This document shows, piece after piece, positions 24,958-41,200 of a stretch of DNA of 64,000 nucleotides. The position numbers and the translations under genes were made by a program. The notes below the pieces were generated by a model. The model worked only from the letters and a program-made list of their open reading frames with translations. It was not told where the DNA came from and searched no databases. The stretch is from Branchiostoma floridae (Eukaryota; Chordata; Leptocardii; Amphioxiformes; Branchiostomatidae). The stretch covers positions 21,090,698-21,154,697 of the forward strand of contig NC_049992.1 in assembly GCF_000003815.2 (NCBI RefSeq), given 5' to 3'. Positions within the stretch are counted from its first letter, which is position 1, and each line of letters starts with the position of its first letter.

Positions 24958-25172
24958 AGTAACTTCGCTTTTTGTCGTGTCATGAACATTGTTGTTGTTC
25001 TTGATTCAACCTAAATATATTCTTTGTGACTTGAAAAACTGTATTAACAAGTCCTCGTAAAACAGAGGCGTTTTTGCAACGTAACCTCCAAAACGAAACC
25101 ATTAAAAGCAGTTAGCGTTCTGAAACAGTCAAAGACTGCCATACATTACTACAAGAAGATCACGACAAAGCT

Positions 25173-25204
25173 GGGGGTGGGTGGGGGTGGGGGATGTGGG
25201 TGGG
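25173..25204 (+). other. G-quadruplex candidate
   Basis: GGGGGTGGGTGGGGGTGGGG continues with GATGTGGGTGGG, six runs of at least three G with loops of one to three bases. Intergenic, about 6.7 kb from the AGPAT start. Confidence 0.6.
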
Positions 25205-25434
25205 CAAAACAGCATGGCTATAAATCTATGCCAGCTCCACCGCACTGAAAAGATCAACGCTTTTTCGTTCGAACGCAGTTACACCACAACCTCCGATAGT
25301 TGTAAGGCCGCTGACTTTCTTCTTAGACGTTATTTCCCACGCTGGTTTTTGTGAAGCGATTTAAGAACTCAGACGTACATCAACACTGAAAGTCATTGAT
25401 AACTATTTGTACATGGGTTAGCCATTTAGTTGTG

Positions 25435-25620
25435 AAGGTTAAAAAAACAAGCGGTCGGGAGGTCATTTCTAATTGGTTCGAGCCCCCAGTGTACTGTGCA
25501 GATGTCCTTGAAAGACACTCCACGACTTTCCCTACTCCTCACTTCAGTTAGAAGGTAAAAGACTGAATTTACGGAATCTTCTCCATTTTTCAACATGTTG
25601 AGCTAAAATGGAGGAAAAAA
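25435..25620 (+). repeat. tRNA-related SINE
   Basis: A B-box-like GGTTCGAGCCC at 25477-25487, then GATGTCCTTGAAAGACACTC and CTACTCCTCACTTCAGTTAG, a body typical of invertebrate tRNA-derived SINEs. The A-box part is degraded. Intergenic. Confidence 0.5.
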
Positions 25621-25963
25621 CACCGTGACGGTTTCATGGTTCTAGGAGGCAAATAACTTTGACATTATTTACCGGTGGCCCATGCAAACGTTAATGAAAC
25701 CCGTGGTGATTAATTACCCTATTGTTATTACGTCACTGCACTGTAAAAGTGACGATATACATGATTTGTGTTATCATTATCATTGTTGTATAGGGCAAAG
25801 TTTGGCTGTACGTGTCTTTGTTGGCTTACAAATATTGCATCAGTCGCTTTGGGGCGGTTAGACCTAAAACTAGATGCGAAAGCACTTAAAAAACCCGAAA
25901 TATTTAAGGTTATTACGTCATTTACATACCTAAAGCAATAACCCAAAAGCTCCTCAAAATAAG

Positions 25964-26920
25964 TTAACCCTATTCAGACCGGGCTTTTTTGGTCATCCCT
26001 GGACGGGGAGGGGGGGGCTTTTCAGGCCCTCCACTTCTATGTCCTATAACTCTAAAACGACGTGCCGTAAGGCCACCAATCTTTTAGGACATGATGTCGA
26101 CAAAATATCTGACAAGTACTTGACGTTTGACGTTACGTTGACGTAAGGTGACGTAAAAATGACGTCATCAATTTGATTATATTGGCCGGCACCATGAAAA
26201 AAGGGTATTCTCAGAAAACTTCTGTTATGCTACAAAAATGTAACAACAAGTGCAGATAACAGACAAATAATGTTTATTACGACTTGCGTTGCCAATAGCA
26301 AAATCAATGACGTCAAAATGACGTCATAAAATGACGTCATGCACATCCAAGATACGAGTTGGGCTCCGCCATATTATATCCACCACCTTGAATTTTTAGA
26401 AATACTTTTTTTGCCACAAATAATCACAAAGAGCAATGGAGATAGACTAAATACATTCATTTAGATGTTTTTCGATGAAGAAATACCAGGTAGTTACAAA
26501 TTTTAAGGGATAATTAGCTTGTTATTCTTGATTTGGCCATACGGTCCGCCATCTTGGATTTTGGGCTGATGAATTCATCAAATTAGCATAATTTATGCAT
26601 ATATAATTATGAAAGATATGCTAAATAATACAAGATTTTATTTATGTAACAAAATAGCAGTAATATAGCAAATAAATGTGAAAAATGCATTGTTAGAACC
26701 AAAAATAGTGATTTTTGGCAAAACTGCCTGTCAGCAAACTGTTGCCATGGCAACACGAAAAGAAGAAAAAATTGCAAAACTTTGTAAAATTGTTGTCAAC
26801 AATATTTTATGAAAACTCACCAAATTTGGTGGCTCTAGCGTAAGCCGTTCTGGCGTTATAGGACATCAAAGTTGGCGCAGGCCTCAAAAGCCCCCCCCCC
26901 CCCGGTCTGAATAGGGTTAA
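25964..26920 (+). mobile_element. TTAA-flanked MITE, copy C (full length, 957 bp)
   Basis: TTAA at both ends (25964-25967, 26917-26920), with inverted termini CCCTATTCAGACCGGG and CCCGGTCTGAATAGGG. Internal features are a cluster of TGACGTCA palindromes (four between 26150 and 26345, plus TGACGTAA variants), a CCGCCATCTTGGAT YY1-like motif near 26550, and the same right half as copies A and B. A run of C at 26891-26903 is probably slippage-prone. No coding capacity. This is the best reference copy of the family in the window. Confidence 0.85.
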
Positions 26921-28099
26921 AACAGGAGATAGAGTTTCAAAAACTTGAAGGCTTCCAATTTGCACCTAATAAATTTTGGCTTCCAATTGCACGCCATGCT
27001 GTGCTTTGTATACAGCCGTTGACTTCAATGCAATTTGAGCAAACTAGTAAACATTAAAAGAGTTTAATAATGGCCTGCACTATGTCTCAATATCATTGAT
27101 TATGAAACCTGTACTGATGATGAGCTTTGCACAAGGCGGAATGACAAACAGGGCAACAAACACCTTATTTCTTTAGACGTCTGCTCACAAAGAAGCGTCA
27201 CCTTTCATGTCTCTAAAGCGTCACCTAGCCATGGTACATTGAACTGCAATCGTTGAAAGTGATGTCATATCCTTGGAAGGCAAAATTACCGGTACACTAT
27301 TAATTTTGAAAATACGCATAAAATATACAGCCGGAAAAGTACTTTCATTGAATTTCCTTTTTAAATAAACTTGTTATAATCATCAAAAACAATCAGCTAA
27401 ACAACGTTTGATTGTGTTGTGTGTCTGGAAATATTGCTTATAGCTCTAGTATTCATTTAGGAATCAAAGAAACCAGTAGAGGCTTGGCATCTGCATCTGC
27501 AGACTCAATATTTAGTTGCCTTGTATCTTAGTCAATGTGTCGTAAGGGTCCGAATAACGTACTTCGTCGTGTGGATATGTTACGGATTCCTTGTCAGAGT
27601 CACCAGAGTAGAAAAGGAATATTTTAGGACTTTGTCGCATTTTTTTCGGATTTTCGGCAAAATAAAATCATAAGCTTTAAAGTAGTCAGTCGGGCATGTG
27701 GACACTCGTCACTTGTCATTGATGCCTCTTAGCTATTTGTATTATTCTTGCAGCGTAAGTGATTTCTTCTGCATTATGATTTGTATATTAGTCTTCGCAA
27801 ACTTCGTACTAACATCGAATCACATTGGTGGCAGCAAATTTCTTACAAGGAGGGGATGCTTAACTATATCAATCCTAGGGTGTCGGGGCACTATCTCCCG
27901 GGAAAATGTGATGATATTGACTCTCTGACTCTCTATTGACACTATTTTCTGCTTTTTGGGCAGGGCAAATTTTAGTTTACAAAGAATGTTTATTTCCTAA
28001 TCATGCCAGAAATCATGCTAATTGCACAAGGACTAATTTGATAGATATATTCTACAAAATAAAGAATAAATGAGAAAATGCTATTTTAAGTTATTGTGG

Positions 28100-28190
28100 T
28101 TACTATGGGAACTTCTTACTTGTAGCTTTTGGAAGTTTATGTACAAGTGAACATCGTTGAACATTTAATTATGCAAATGAGGTTCTGGTG
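28100..28190 (+). repeat. Dispersed repeat shared with 54620-54710
   Basis: TTTCTTACTTATGGCATTTG-like text followed by GGAAGTT(T)ATGTACA, CATCGTTGAACATT and ATTATGCAAATGAGG is found in both places in the same order and strand. A short solo repeat of unknown family. Confidence 0.5.
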
Positions 28191-29650
28191 GCTGGGTCAC
28201 GTGTTCAGAATAAAGCCTGAAAACATGTTCTGCACCGATGGGCGGAGGTTATTGGTAGTTGCTGCGCTCTGGCTGACGCTTGGCATGCGCCAAGCTATGT
28301 TATCGTCAAATGTCATCTATGTCAAGGACATGAGAGATTAGAAAAAAAATTCCACTGGCTCTTTAGGTTGTCAGACATGCCAAACGAGCAGACACCACCT
28401 CGGGTAACAAACAGTCCAATTCAGAGCGCCTGAGCTTGTGGCAACACGAAGAAAAGACACCTGAAAAAAATCTATAAAAAAGGTAAGGATAATTTCATGT
28501 TGTGCAGGCTTTTAGGTGTAACTACAATGGACCACCCGTAGAGGGACCATATCTAAATAAGGATTATGACTAACGGCACTTAAGTGAAAATTTTCACTAT
28601 TTATCTCTGCAAAAGTATTAACTACTGGATGTAGCTTAGTCTTAAGGTCCATGGGGTTTGCTTAAACCTTTGGTAGCTTGATGAAAATAACAAACATGCC
28701 ATAGGTTCTTCTTTATGTGGTCGTAACCGCATGTCAATAGCGACTACAATGTACAAAAAACCCCAAGGTCTTAATTTTAATGATTAACACTAAATGTCAT
28801 ATCAACAATGTTTTGATACTTTCTGAAAAGGCCTCGTCGTACAAAAAAGCCTTAAAACGACATTTTTGAAACATGTCCTGTTCAACAAATAACCAACAAA
28901 TATTCAACAGATGTGCAGGACATCCTCAGAACACTGCGTCTCATTTGAATACATATTACGAGATCGTTGATAAATGAGCTATTTGAACCATCCCTTATCT
29001 CAGGACCTCCGGTCATCCCAACAAGGTTAGCACTGTGATAAACTGTAGGTACTGGTTTTGTAAAAGCAGTTGCTGACCGCTACACAGTTGGAATGGGGGA
29101 GAATTTATAATCTCACCTCAATCGGAAAAGACACAACTAACATTCTTAAACACCACATTATCACCACGACAGTAAACATCCATTAACATTGTATCGCAAC
29201 GTTTATTGAGATTTCTCAAGCGATAGGAATTTGACAAATAACCAACATGTCAATTTCAACAGTTACATGTTGCTGTTACGGTTTACCTATGCCTTATTCT
29301 GTGGGTCTTTTTTGTCTCTCATGTCCTGCTAAAATGTAATATCGCTATCATAAAACATCAATGAATTGTGCAAATAGCTAGCGTGTGGTTGGGAAGGGGT
29401 TCTATAATACTGCCAGAGAAGAAACACGGCGCAATTAACTGCGGCTATGTACCTTTGTACATCCTCGGTTGTATCTTTCTTTCCTGTTAGAAATTGAAAA
29501 AAAAGCTACACGAGCATACAAAAATTCATAAGAAAACAGGATGTGTACTGTCAAGAATTTTATATTTGCTTTGGCCCGGCGAAACCACCAGGACGCAAAT
29601 CTTTACTGAGGGCTTAGAAATAGAAATGGCGGTTTGTTGAAGACTTGTTC

Positions 29651-30732
29651 TAACGGGGGCCGCCCTAAGATGCCCCCTGTCCTAGGATGCCCAGATTTTT
29701 TGCTGATCTTATTATGCATAAGTACGCCGTGTTTGTTGCCACTGACTATGATGATTAGAAAGGTAAATAAACCAAGTCCAAACAAACAGCTTTTTTTCTA
29801 TTAAGATTCTTTTTACACATGTTAACTCCCCCTTTTTTTTGAAGACATAATTTTCATAATAATGCTGGTACTGCCGAATCACTGTGGTCGTGGTATTGGT
29901 GGCTCGTGTCCATAAATAAACAACCAATAAAAAACAGCCACACAACTGTCATATACATAAGGAACAAAGCTTCACAAAACACTACAAATATTGGTCTTCA
30001 AATGTATGTTGAGTAGAAGACCGGCCATAGAAAAAAAAACATAAGCATCACCGCCGTTGTTTTCCCCAGGGAGCGTAGCCACGCAGGTGGCAGACGAGCG
30101 AACGCCCAAAAGATTTGTTACTTTAAAAATGATTCGTACCGTCTATAAAAATGAAACTTCACAGAGTGATGTCGAATATGTTTCCCAATACGTACACAGT
30201 TGTTTTTGTTTTTTTGTGATTTGGGCGTTGTCGTTTTTCGTAATGATTTTGTTAGTCGGGCCGCCGCATTCAGTGCATTCGCATTCGCCCATTTCCCATG
30301 AAAACACGACCTGGATTGTGAATGATTTAGCCGTCCTCGCGGGAGACAAGAAGTACACACAATCACAATTCTACTGTCAAAAGAAAGCTAATATATCATA
30401 AAATGAGAATTTTTATTTATGTTTGTCTAAATTGGTCACCAGCTTCCGAAGAGAGCAAATTCCAAAAGCGGGGCAAGTAAGGGCGCACTGTCTATACGCA
30501 GCTCAAAATCGGAATTTGTATTCACGATAACGTCCTCGGTGTTTTCCAGTTGTAACGCGGAGGGTGAAGGGTTCATGAACAGTATGGATGCCTTTCTTAT
30601 TCAAGTATGGTCTCTAGATGAATGTGTTAAAAATTCATTGATCAAAACTTGACCACTCTTTGGCAACTAGTGATGGAGCGCCGTGAATTCGAGCGCGTAA
30701 AAAAGGGGGGCATCTTAGGGCGGCCCCCGTTA
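29651..30732 (-). mobile_element. 1.08-kb inverted-repeat element, copy 2
   Basis: Left end TAACGGGGGCCGCCCTAAG at 29651, right end the complement ending at 30732, arms 28 bp including ATGCCCCC. The interior is homologous in reverse to 54907-55984 (for example CTGACTATG...GGTAAATAAACCAAG, and TGGAGCGCC...GACCACTC). Small open frames inside it are not conserved between copies. Confidence 0.7.
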
Positions 30733-31312
30733 GTATAGTTGTTTTAGGGAGGAAGAACCACTGCATAGCATTACATTGTTGGTGGGCAGAATGCATGTGT
30801 GAAGCATGGTATGTATAAGACATTGGACTCTGCACTAGCAGTAGAAGGGTGTTATTAGTTGGCTCGTAGTACAAGTATCCACGAGTGCCTCGGGCTCCTT
30901 TCTTCTTAATTTCGCCTTCCAAATTTGTCATTAGCATGCATGTATATGTTATGCATGCAACAAACGAAGTAGAAGCTCTGTCACAGATATATATGTACCC
31001 TGGTTTCCACGTGCATCGATCGCATGTCAGAAACCGGGCACTCCTGCTCACAAACAAAGTAAAGCTATACGGTGTCTCCCGCTTTCGCTTTGACTGAGAT
31101 TATAACGCCCCTACCGCAACTATAAACGCCCCCTCCTCAATCGACTGCACCCAACTGCACATTCAACAAAGAAGGCAGTGCATTTTTTAGGCCCGGTCTG
31201 AGAGGATTTCATAGCCCGAAGTCAGTCGTTATTATCAGTTAAACAGCGGCGGCGGCCAGTTCTGTCCGACAAGCGCTGTTTTTGACAGAGGTGTTCGAAA
31301 TAGAACATGGGG

Positions 31313-31484
31313 CGGGGCTTCATGGCAACATGAAAAATGATGAACATACTTTGTTCACTGAAAATGTTTGCTTTTAACATTTTCTAAAAAGTTACCAAGT
31401 TTCATGGCCCTAGTGTAAGCCATTCAGGCGCCATACGGCACTGAAGTTGGTACAGGCACCAAAAACCTCCTTCCCGGTCTGAAT
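31313..31484 (+). mobile_element. TTAA MITE, decayed copy D (right end only)
   Basis: Shares CATGGCAACA, ACCAAGTTTCATGGCCCTAG, GTGTAAGCC and the end CCCGGTCTGAATAG with copy C. The terminal TTAA is destroyed. It lies about 400 bp upstream of the AGPAT start codon. Confidence 0.6.
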
Positions 31485-31876
31485 AGCATTGGTGCAAAAT
31501 GTGGTCCTCATGATCTTTTGCATAAATTATGATAATGAGCTAGAAATATTCTCACCTAATCATGTCAGACTGTCCCATATTGATTAATGAAGCTATACAT
31601 ACATACAAATCACAAAAAGAGTCACACAAAAAACTGTCTTTGTACAAAACGTTTTGGGGTCAGTTTTGACCACATACGGTAATCTACGTCACAAAAAAGC
31701 TACGGTGGTTTGAGGGTTAAACTTACGAACTATAGAAATTATTAAGTTTTGTTATTCCACAATTTTCAATTTGAATGCAATGAAGCCCTCCACGCGTTCC
31801 TGCACACAGGATACATTATTGATATATTGTTGAATAGTTTGATACCCATTTCTATCTCGACCCTGCAGTAGTCACC

Positions 31877-36996
<5,120 letters not shown>

Positions 36997-37777
36997 CAAG
37001 AAAGCAGCAATGGCCTGCAACTTCACCGGACAACAAAAATAGAAAAGGTTGCAGAGGAGCCGGGGGTACCGATATTTTTAATCTGACTTGAGTTGAAATG
37101 ACACTTTTCTTAGTCCTACGTACCTACCTTCACCCTAGATCCACAGGTCGTTCGTTTGGAAAGGAAGAAGTACACATGGAGATAGATAGCTTTCGTCTCT
37201 CTGTTGTAGTAAGCACTTCGAGCAGGCTTTGGGAGTGTCACCCTTTACTGCTATCTTGCAAGACTTTTGGCCTTCAACCACTGGAAAAGCATCGATCAAA
37301 GGCAGGTGAAAAATTATAAACTATATCCTCACGTTCCAAAATCAACTGTGACATAATTCATTTGTATTGTAGATAAATGGCGTAACCATTATTGCAAAAT
37401 ATTCAAATTGTGTGTATATTCAGATTTATAGAAAATTTGCTTTGGCTCTGGCCAGAAAAGTCGGACGAAAATGTAAAATTTCTTTTTGTGGTAAACAGCT
37501 TCATTTTTAGTCGCTATCAAGCGGTTCATGTGACGTGATGAGACTTCACATAAGCATTCGGCTTTTTGTACTAAATAATATGGATTGAAGACAAGGCTGA
37601 CGGAGTCGGCTGAAAATTTGGGGTCAGTCCCAATTTAACTTGTTGTTGGTTACGTAAAGTTTAGTCTTTTCCACATATGGATTGGGGTTAATGGTCGAGG
37701 CATGTTTTACATACATGTATACACTGGTATTAGTCCGGTTGCCAAACCCCATTATTTTGAATAACCTTGCAATGCGG

Positions 37778-39848
37778 TCCATACAAAGTTTTTTTGCTGT
37801 TCCTATACCTCTGAGGTGTGCTCTATCAGAATCTGGAATATGCCACTCTGTCATCATTGGGCAATCCGCACAATATGCAAATTAAGGCGGCCATTAAGGA
37901 AATTCTTGTTTTCGTCAATATCTCGGTAACCACACATGGTATCAAATGGATTTTGGTATCTATCCCCATGTTTTGAGGGGTAAAGAATCAGATTAAGCCA
38001 TTTTAGTAATGATCACACCACTATTTTGGCTAAATATGCACAAAATATGCAAATTAAGGCGGCTATTACGGAAAGTCTTGTTTTCGTCAATATCTTAGTA
38101 ACCACACATGGTATCAAATGGATTTTGGTGTCTATCCCCATGTTTTGGGGGGTAAAGAATCAGATTAAGCCATTTCAGTAACGATCACACCAATATTTTG
38201 TGCTGAATATGCACAAAATATGCAAATTAAGGCTGTTATTACTGAAAATCTTGCTGTCGTCAATATCTCAGTAACCACACATGGTATCAAATTCACATGT
38301 TTTGAGGGGCTAAGAATCTGATGAAGCCATTTCAGTATTCAAGGATGTAGACTAAGCCATGTCAGTATTGATCACACCAATATCTTATTGAAAATATAAA
38401 AAAAATCAACTTCAGTGCACATCCAAGTCATTAAGTATCCATACCCCGGCCCCGTAGTGTCAATCCCCCCTCCCCAGCAGTGACCATACCTCCAGTAGCC
38501 TCCATACCCCCAGTAGTACCAATGCCTCCTTGGCCAGTACCCTGGAAAAAGTGTCCTTACCCCCTGTGGTGTTGTACTCCCAGTAGTGTCCGCATCCCCA
38601 GTAGTGTCCGCAACCCCAGTAGTGTCCGCAACCCCAGTAGTGTCCATACCCCCAGTAGTGTCCGCAACCCCAGTAGTGTCCGTACCCCCAGTAGTGTCCG
38701 CATCCCCAGTAGTGTCCGTACCCCTAGTAGTGTCCGTACCCCCAGTAGTGTCCGTATCCCCAGCAGTGTCCATTCCCCCATTTGTGTCCAATACCCCCAG
38801 TAGTGTCCGTATCCCCAGTAGTGTCCGTTCCCCCATTTGTGTCCAATACCCCCAGTAGTGTCCATACCACCTGTATCTCCAGTGGTGTCCACACAGTGAT
38901 TTGGGCCATCGGGCCAAATTGCTTTTTTTAGGTCAGACTTTTTTTGGACCAGTCCAAGAAGAAAACCTGTCTGTGTACTGGTGGTACACTTCGCACCCCT
39001 ACCAAGTAGTGCCTGGGCTGTAACATATAGTAGTGTCAGTACCACCTGTAATGTCAGTTTTCATTGTACCATGTATACCCGATGTAGACGTATGTACCAC
39101 CAGTAGTGCCCGTAACCTCAGAAGTGTTTATACCCCCTCTGTTTTCAGTTACCCCTGGGCCAGTAGTGTCCGTTCCCTCAATCTGTACCCCAGTAGTGTG
39201 GCTGTCCTACGGATACACCTTGACAGCAATGCGTGGATGCTATACAGCTCATTTTTTTGGATATCACAGAGAATCACTGACTGCCAGAATGGGCACACCT
39301 GACAGGTTGATGTCTGTGACAATGTTTGTGAAAGTTACTTGTTGGAGGACTGAGTCAAACCAGTAATGGCAACATACATAAGCATAATTATATGACATAC
39401 ACTGAAGCTGATTTTTAAACATTTTTAATAAAGTATTTGTGTGGTCAATACTAACATGGCTTTGTTTGATTCCTTACCCCTCAAAACATGGGGATGGACA
39501 CCAAATTTATTTTGATACCATGTGTAGTTACTGAGATATTAACGAAAAGAGATTTTCCGTAATGACCGCCTTATTTGCATATTATATGCATATTTAGCAC
39601 AAAATATTGGTGTGACCATTACTGAAATGGCTTGATCTGATTCTTTACCCCTCAAAACATGGGGATAGACACCAAAATCAATTTGATACCATGTGTGGTT
39701 ACCGAGATATTGACGAAAACAAGAATTTCCTTAATGGCCGCCTTAATTTGCATGTGCGGATTGCCCAAGGGTGACAGAGTGGTATACTCCAGATTCTGAT
39801 AGAGCACACCTCAGAGGTATAGAAACATCAAAAAAACATTGTATGGAC
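37778..39848. repeat. 2.07-kb composite inverted repeat with internal direct repeats
   Basis: Outer arms (37778-37962 and 39684-39848) are inverted copies: TCAGAATCTGGAATATGCCA with its partner, and GGCGGCCATTAAGGAAATTC with its partner. Inside the left half, a ~165-bp unit (GTTTTCGTCAATATCTCGGT...CCCCATGTTTTGAGGGG...GATCACACCA) recurs at about 37880, 38045 and 38220. Inverted versions are at 39470-39690. The centre is the 38454-38880 minisatellite. Both arms encode TPDSDRAHLRGI-like text, perhaps a relic of a transposon protein. Confidence 0.7.
38454..38880. repeat. ~18-bp minisatellite (CCCCAGTAGTGTCCGYA)n
   Basis: At least 17 tandem units of CCCAGTAGTGTCCGYAN between 38577 and 38870, with degenerate units on both sides to about 39205. 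The long open frames on both strands here are products of the repeat, not genes. Confidence 0.9.
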
Positions 39849-39891
39849 ACGCTTATCGGTCTCTGCCACCAGACTATAAACTGGTCAGACT

Positions 39892-39946
39892 GCTCCCGAA
39901 CACCAGCCGATCTGAGTCGACTAAGAGTCGGCTGGTGTTCGGGAGC
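39892..39946. repeat. 55-bp near-perfect hairpin
   Basis: GCTCCCGAACACCAGCCGA at 39892 pairs with TCGGCTGGTGTTCGGGAGC at 39928-39946, around the palindrome AGTCGACT. It lies 40 bases outside the composite inverted repeat 37778-39848. Confidence 0.7.
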
Positions 39947-41200
39947 TAAATTCGGCTATGCGTAACCAAGGCATTAGGGTTAGCAGCTAGCGTTCGAATT
40001 GAAGACCTGATGCAGTTTTGTATTTGAAAAAATAGGATAACTCGAGATAGGAATAACGGAATTTTTGGTATGTATGTAGCTTAGACCGAAATGTACAAAA
40101 TGAAACAGAAATTATGCAAATTAGAAGGTCATTTGCATTATTAATGAGAATATTCTATCAGTTTTTCAATGTATCTCTTGTCCCGGACATGATACTGTCT
40201 TTAAGTTGACATTTGGGTGGCAGACAGCTTTCGACGTTAGGACAAGGTGGGGCAGGTTTGAGCCCCTAATGTTTACTTTTGAACTGCTGGGCCATTTTTG
40301 TCGAAACTTTTCAAAAAGAATAACTGCAGATAACTGATAATTGAGATTTACGTAGCTTAGGCAAAGATGTTTGTCTGTTTGAACCTTTATTTATGATATG
40401 TGTGTTTGGCAAATGAAAAGTTAACTTGATTTGTATAATAAATGAGGAACTTGGACTTAAATAAGTGTAACATGTGTAATTCATGACTGGTGGAACGTAC
40501 AATGTAAACAGATACCAAATATACAAATGAGGAACTGATTTCCATAATTAATGTACAATGGCAAAAGTGCTTTATTATTGTTCATGATTGTTTTTTTTTA
40601 CTTGTGACATGTGTAAGCTAATAAATGATGAACACCACCTGCATAAATTATGTATATATGTTTGTCATTTGCATAACATATACAAAAGCTCTAAATATTT
40701 CATGGAGGTATGAGGTTGCCAAATTCTAGTCTCAATTTTTGTATTGAGTTTGAAGCAAACTGAGCACTTAGTGTATCAAATTCTAGAAGTTCCATGTTCC
40801 AGGAAAGACTGATTAAAATATGCATAGCATGTCCAGAATGATCATTGTCCAGAGACATTTGTATTTTAAGCTACGCCTTTATATAGCTTTAGAACAAAAG
40901 CAACTTCCAAAACAGTTGGCAGAAACCAGTAACTTCAAACCGATAATCATAAGATGAATTGTTTCACCCAGGCCAGACAGCTGTTCCAACGTTTCTGTAC
41001 AGGACAATGTAGCCTAGGGCAGGATGAGACTCAAGGAAATATTTACACATTACTGAATTATATTAATATATCAATAGGCAGATTGCAGTTGTGGGCATGT
41101 CCTTTTAGTGACTCATGTGCCTATCGTCATCGGTCGACGGCCTTACACACGACGGGGTTATACTGCCCCTCATGTGCCTATACATGAAATGTACGTGAAG

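Larger units (their letters stand above)
21941..31876. other. Intergenic region between divergent lipid-transfer and AGPAT genes
   Basis: Contains no exon I can support. Identified contents are the SINE at 25.4 kb, the G-rich tract, MITE copies C and D, the 1.08-kb element copy 2 and the retroelement remnant at 24.3-24.8 kb. 22100-24300 and 26930-29600 hold nothing recognisable beyond AT-rich sequence. Both promoters must lie here, but no TATA box is convincing. Confidence 0.6.
36997..41200. other. Intergenic region between convergent AGPAT and NEURL4 genes
   Basis: Holds the 3' untranslated regions and the composite inverted repeat 37778-39848. 40000-41200 is AT-rich with TTTGCATA-type repeats and no open frame of interest. 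TTTATT (AATAAA on the minus strand) near 40570 could serve NEURL4 polyadenylation. Confidence 0.5.

Noticed and set aside
28129..28341. MRFWWLGHVFRI-like text resembling a LINE C-terminus
   Set aside because: The start of the stretch is a dispersed non-coding repeat also seen at 54620, and no other LINE block is nearby; likely chance.
30057..30401. 114-codon plus-strand frame with hydrophobic segment
   Set aside because: Lies in the 1.08-kb element copy 2 and is not kept in copy 3.
38372..39045. Val/Pro- and Gly/Thr-rich open frames
   Set aside because: Products of the 18-bp minisatellite, open in several frames on both strands.
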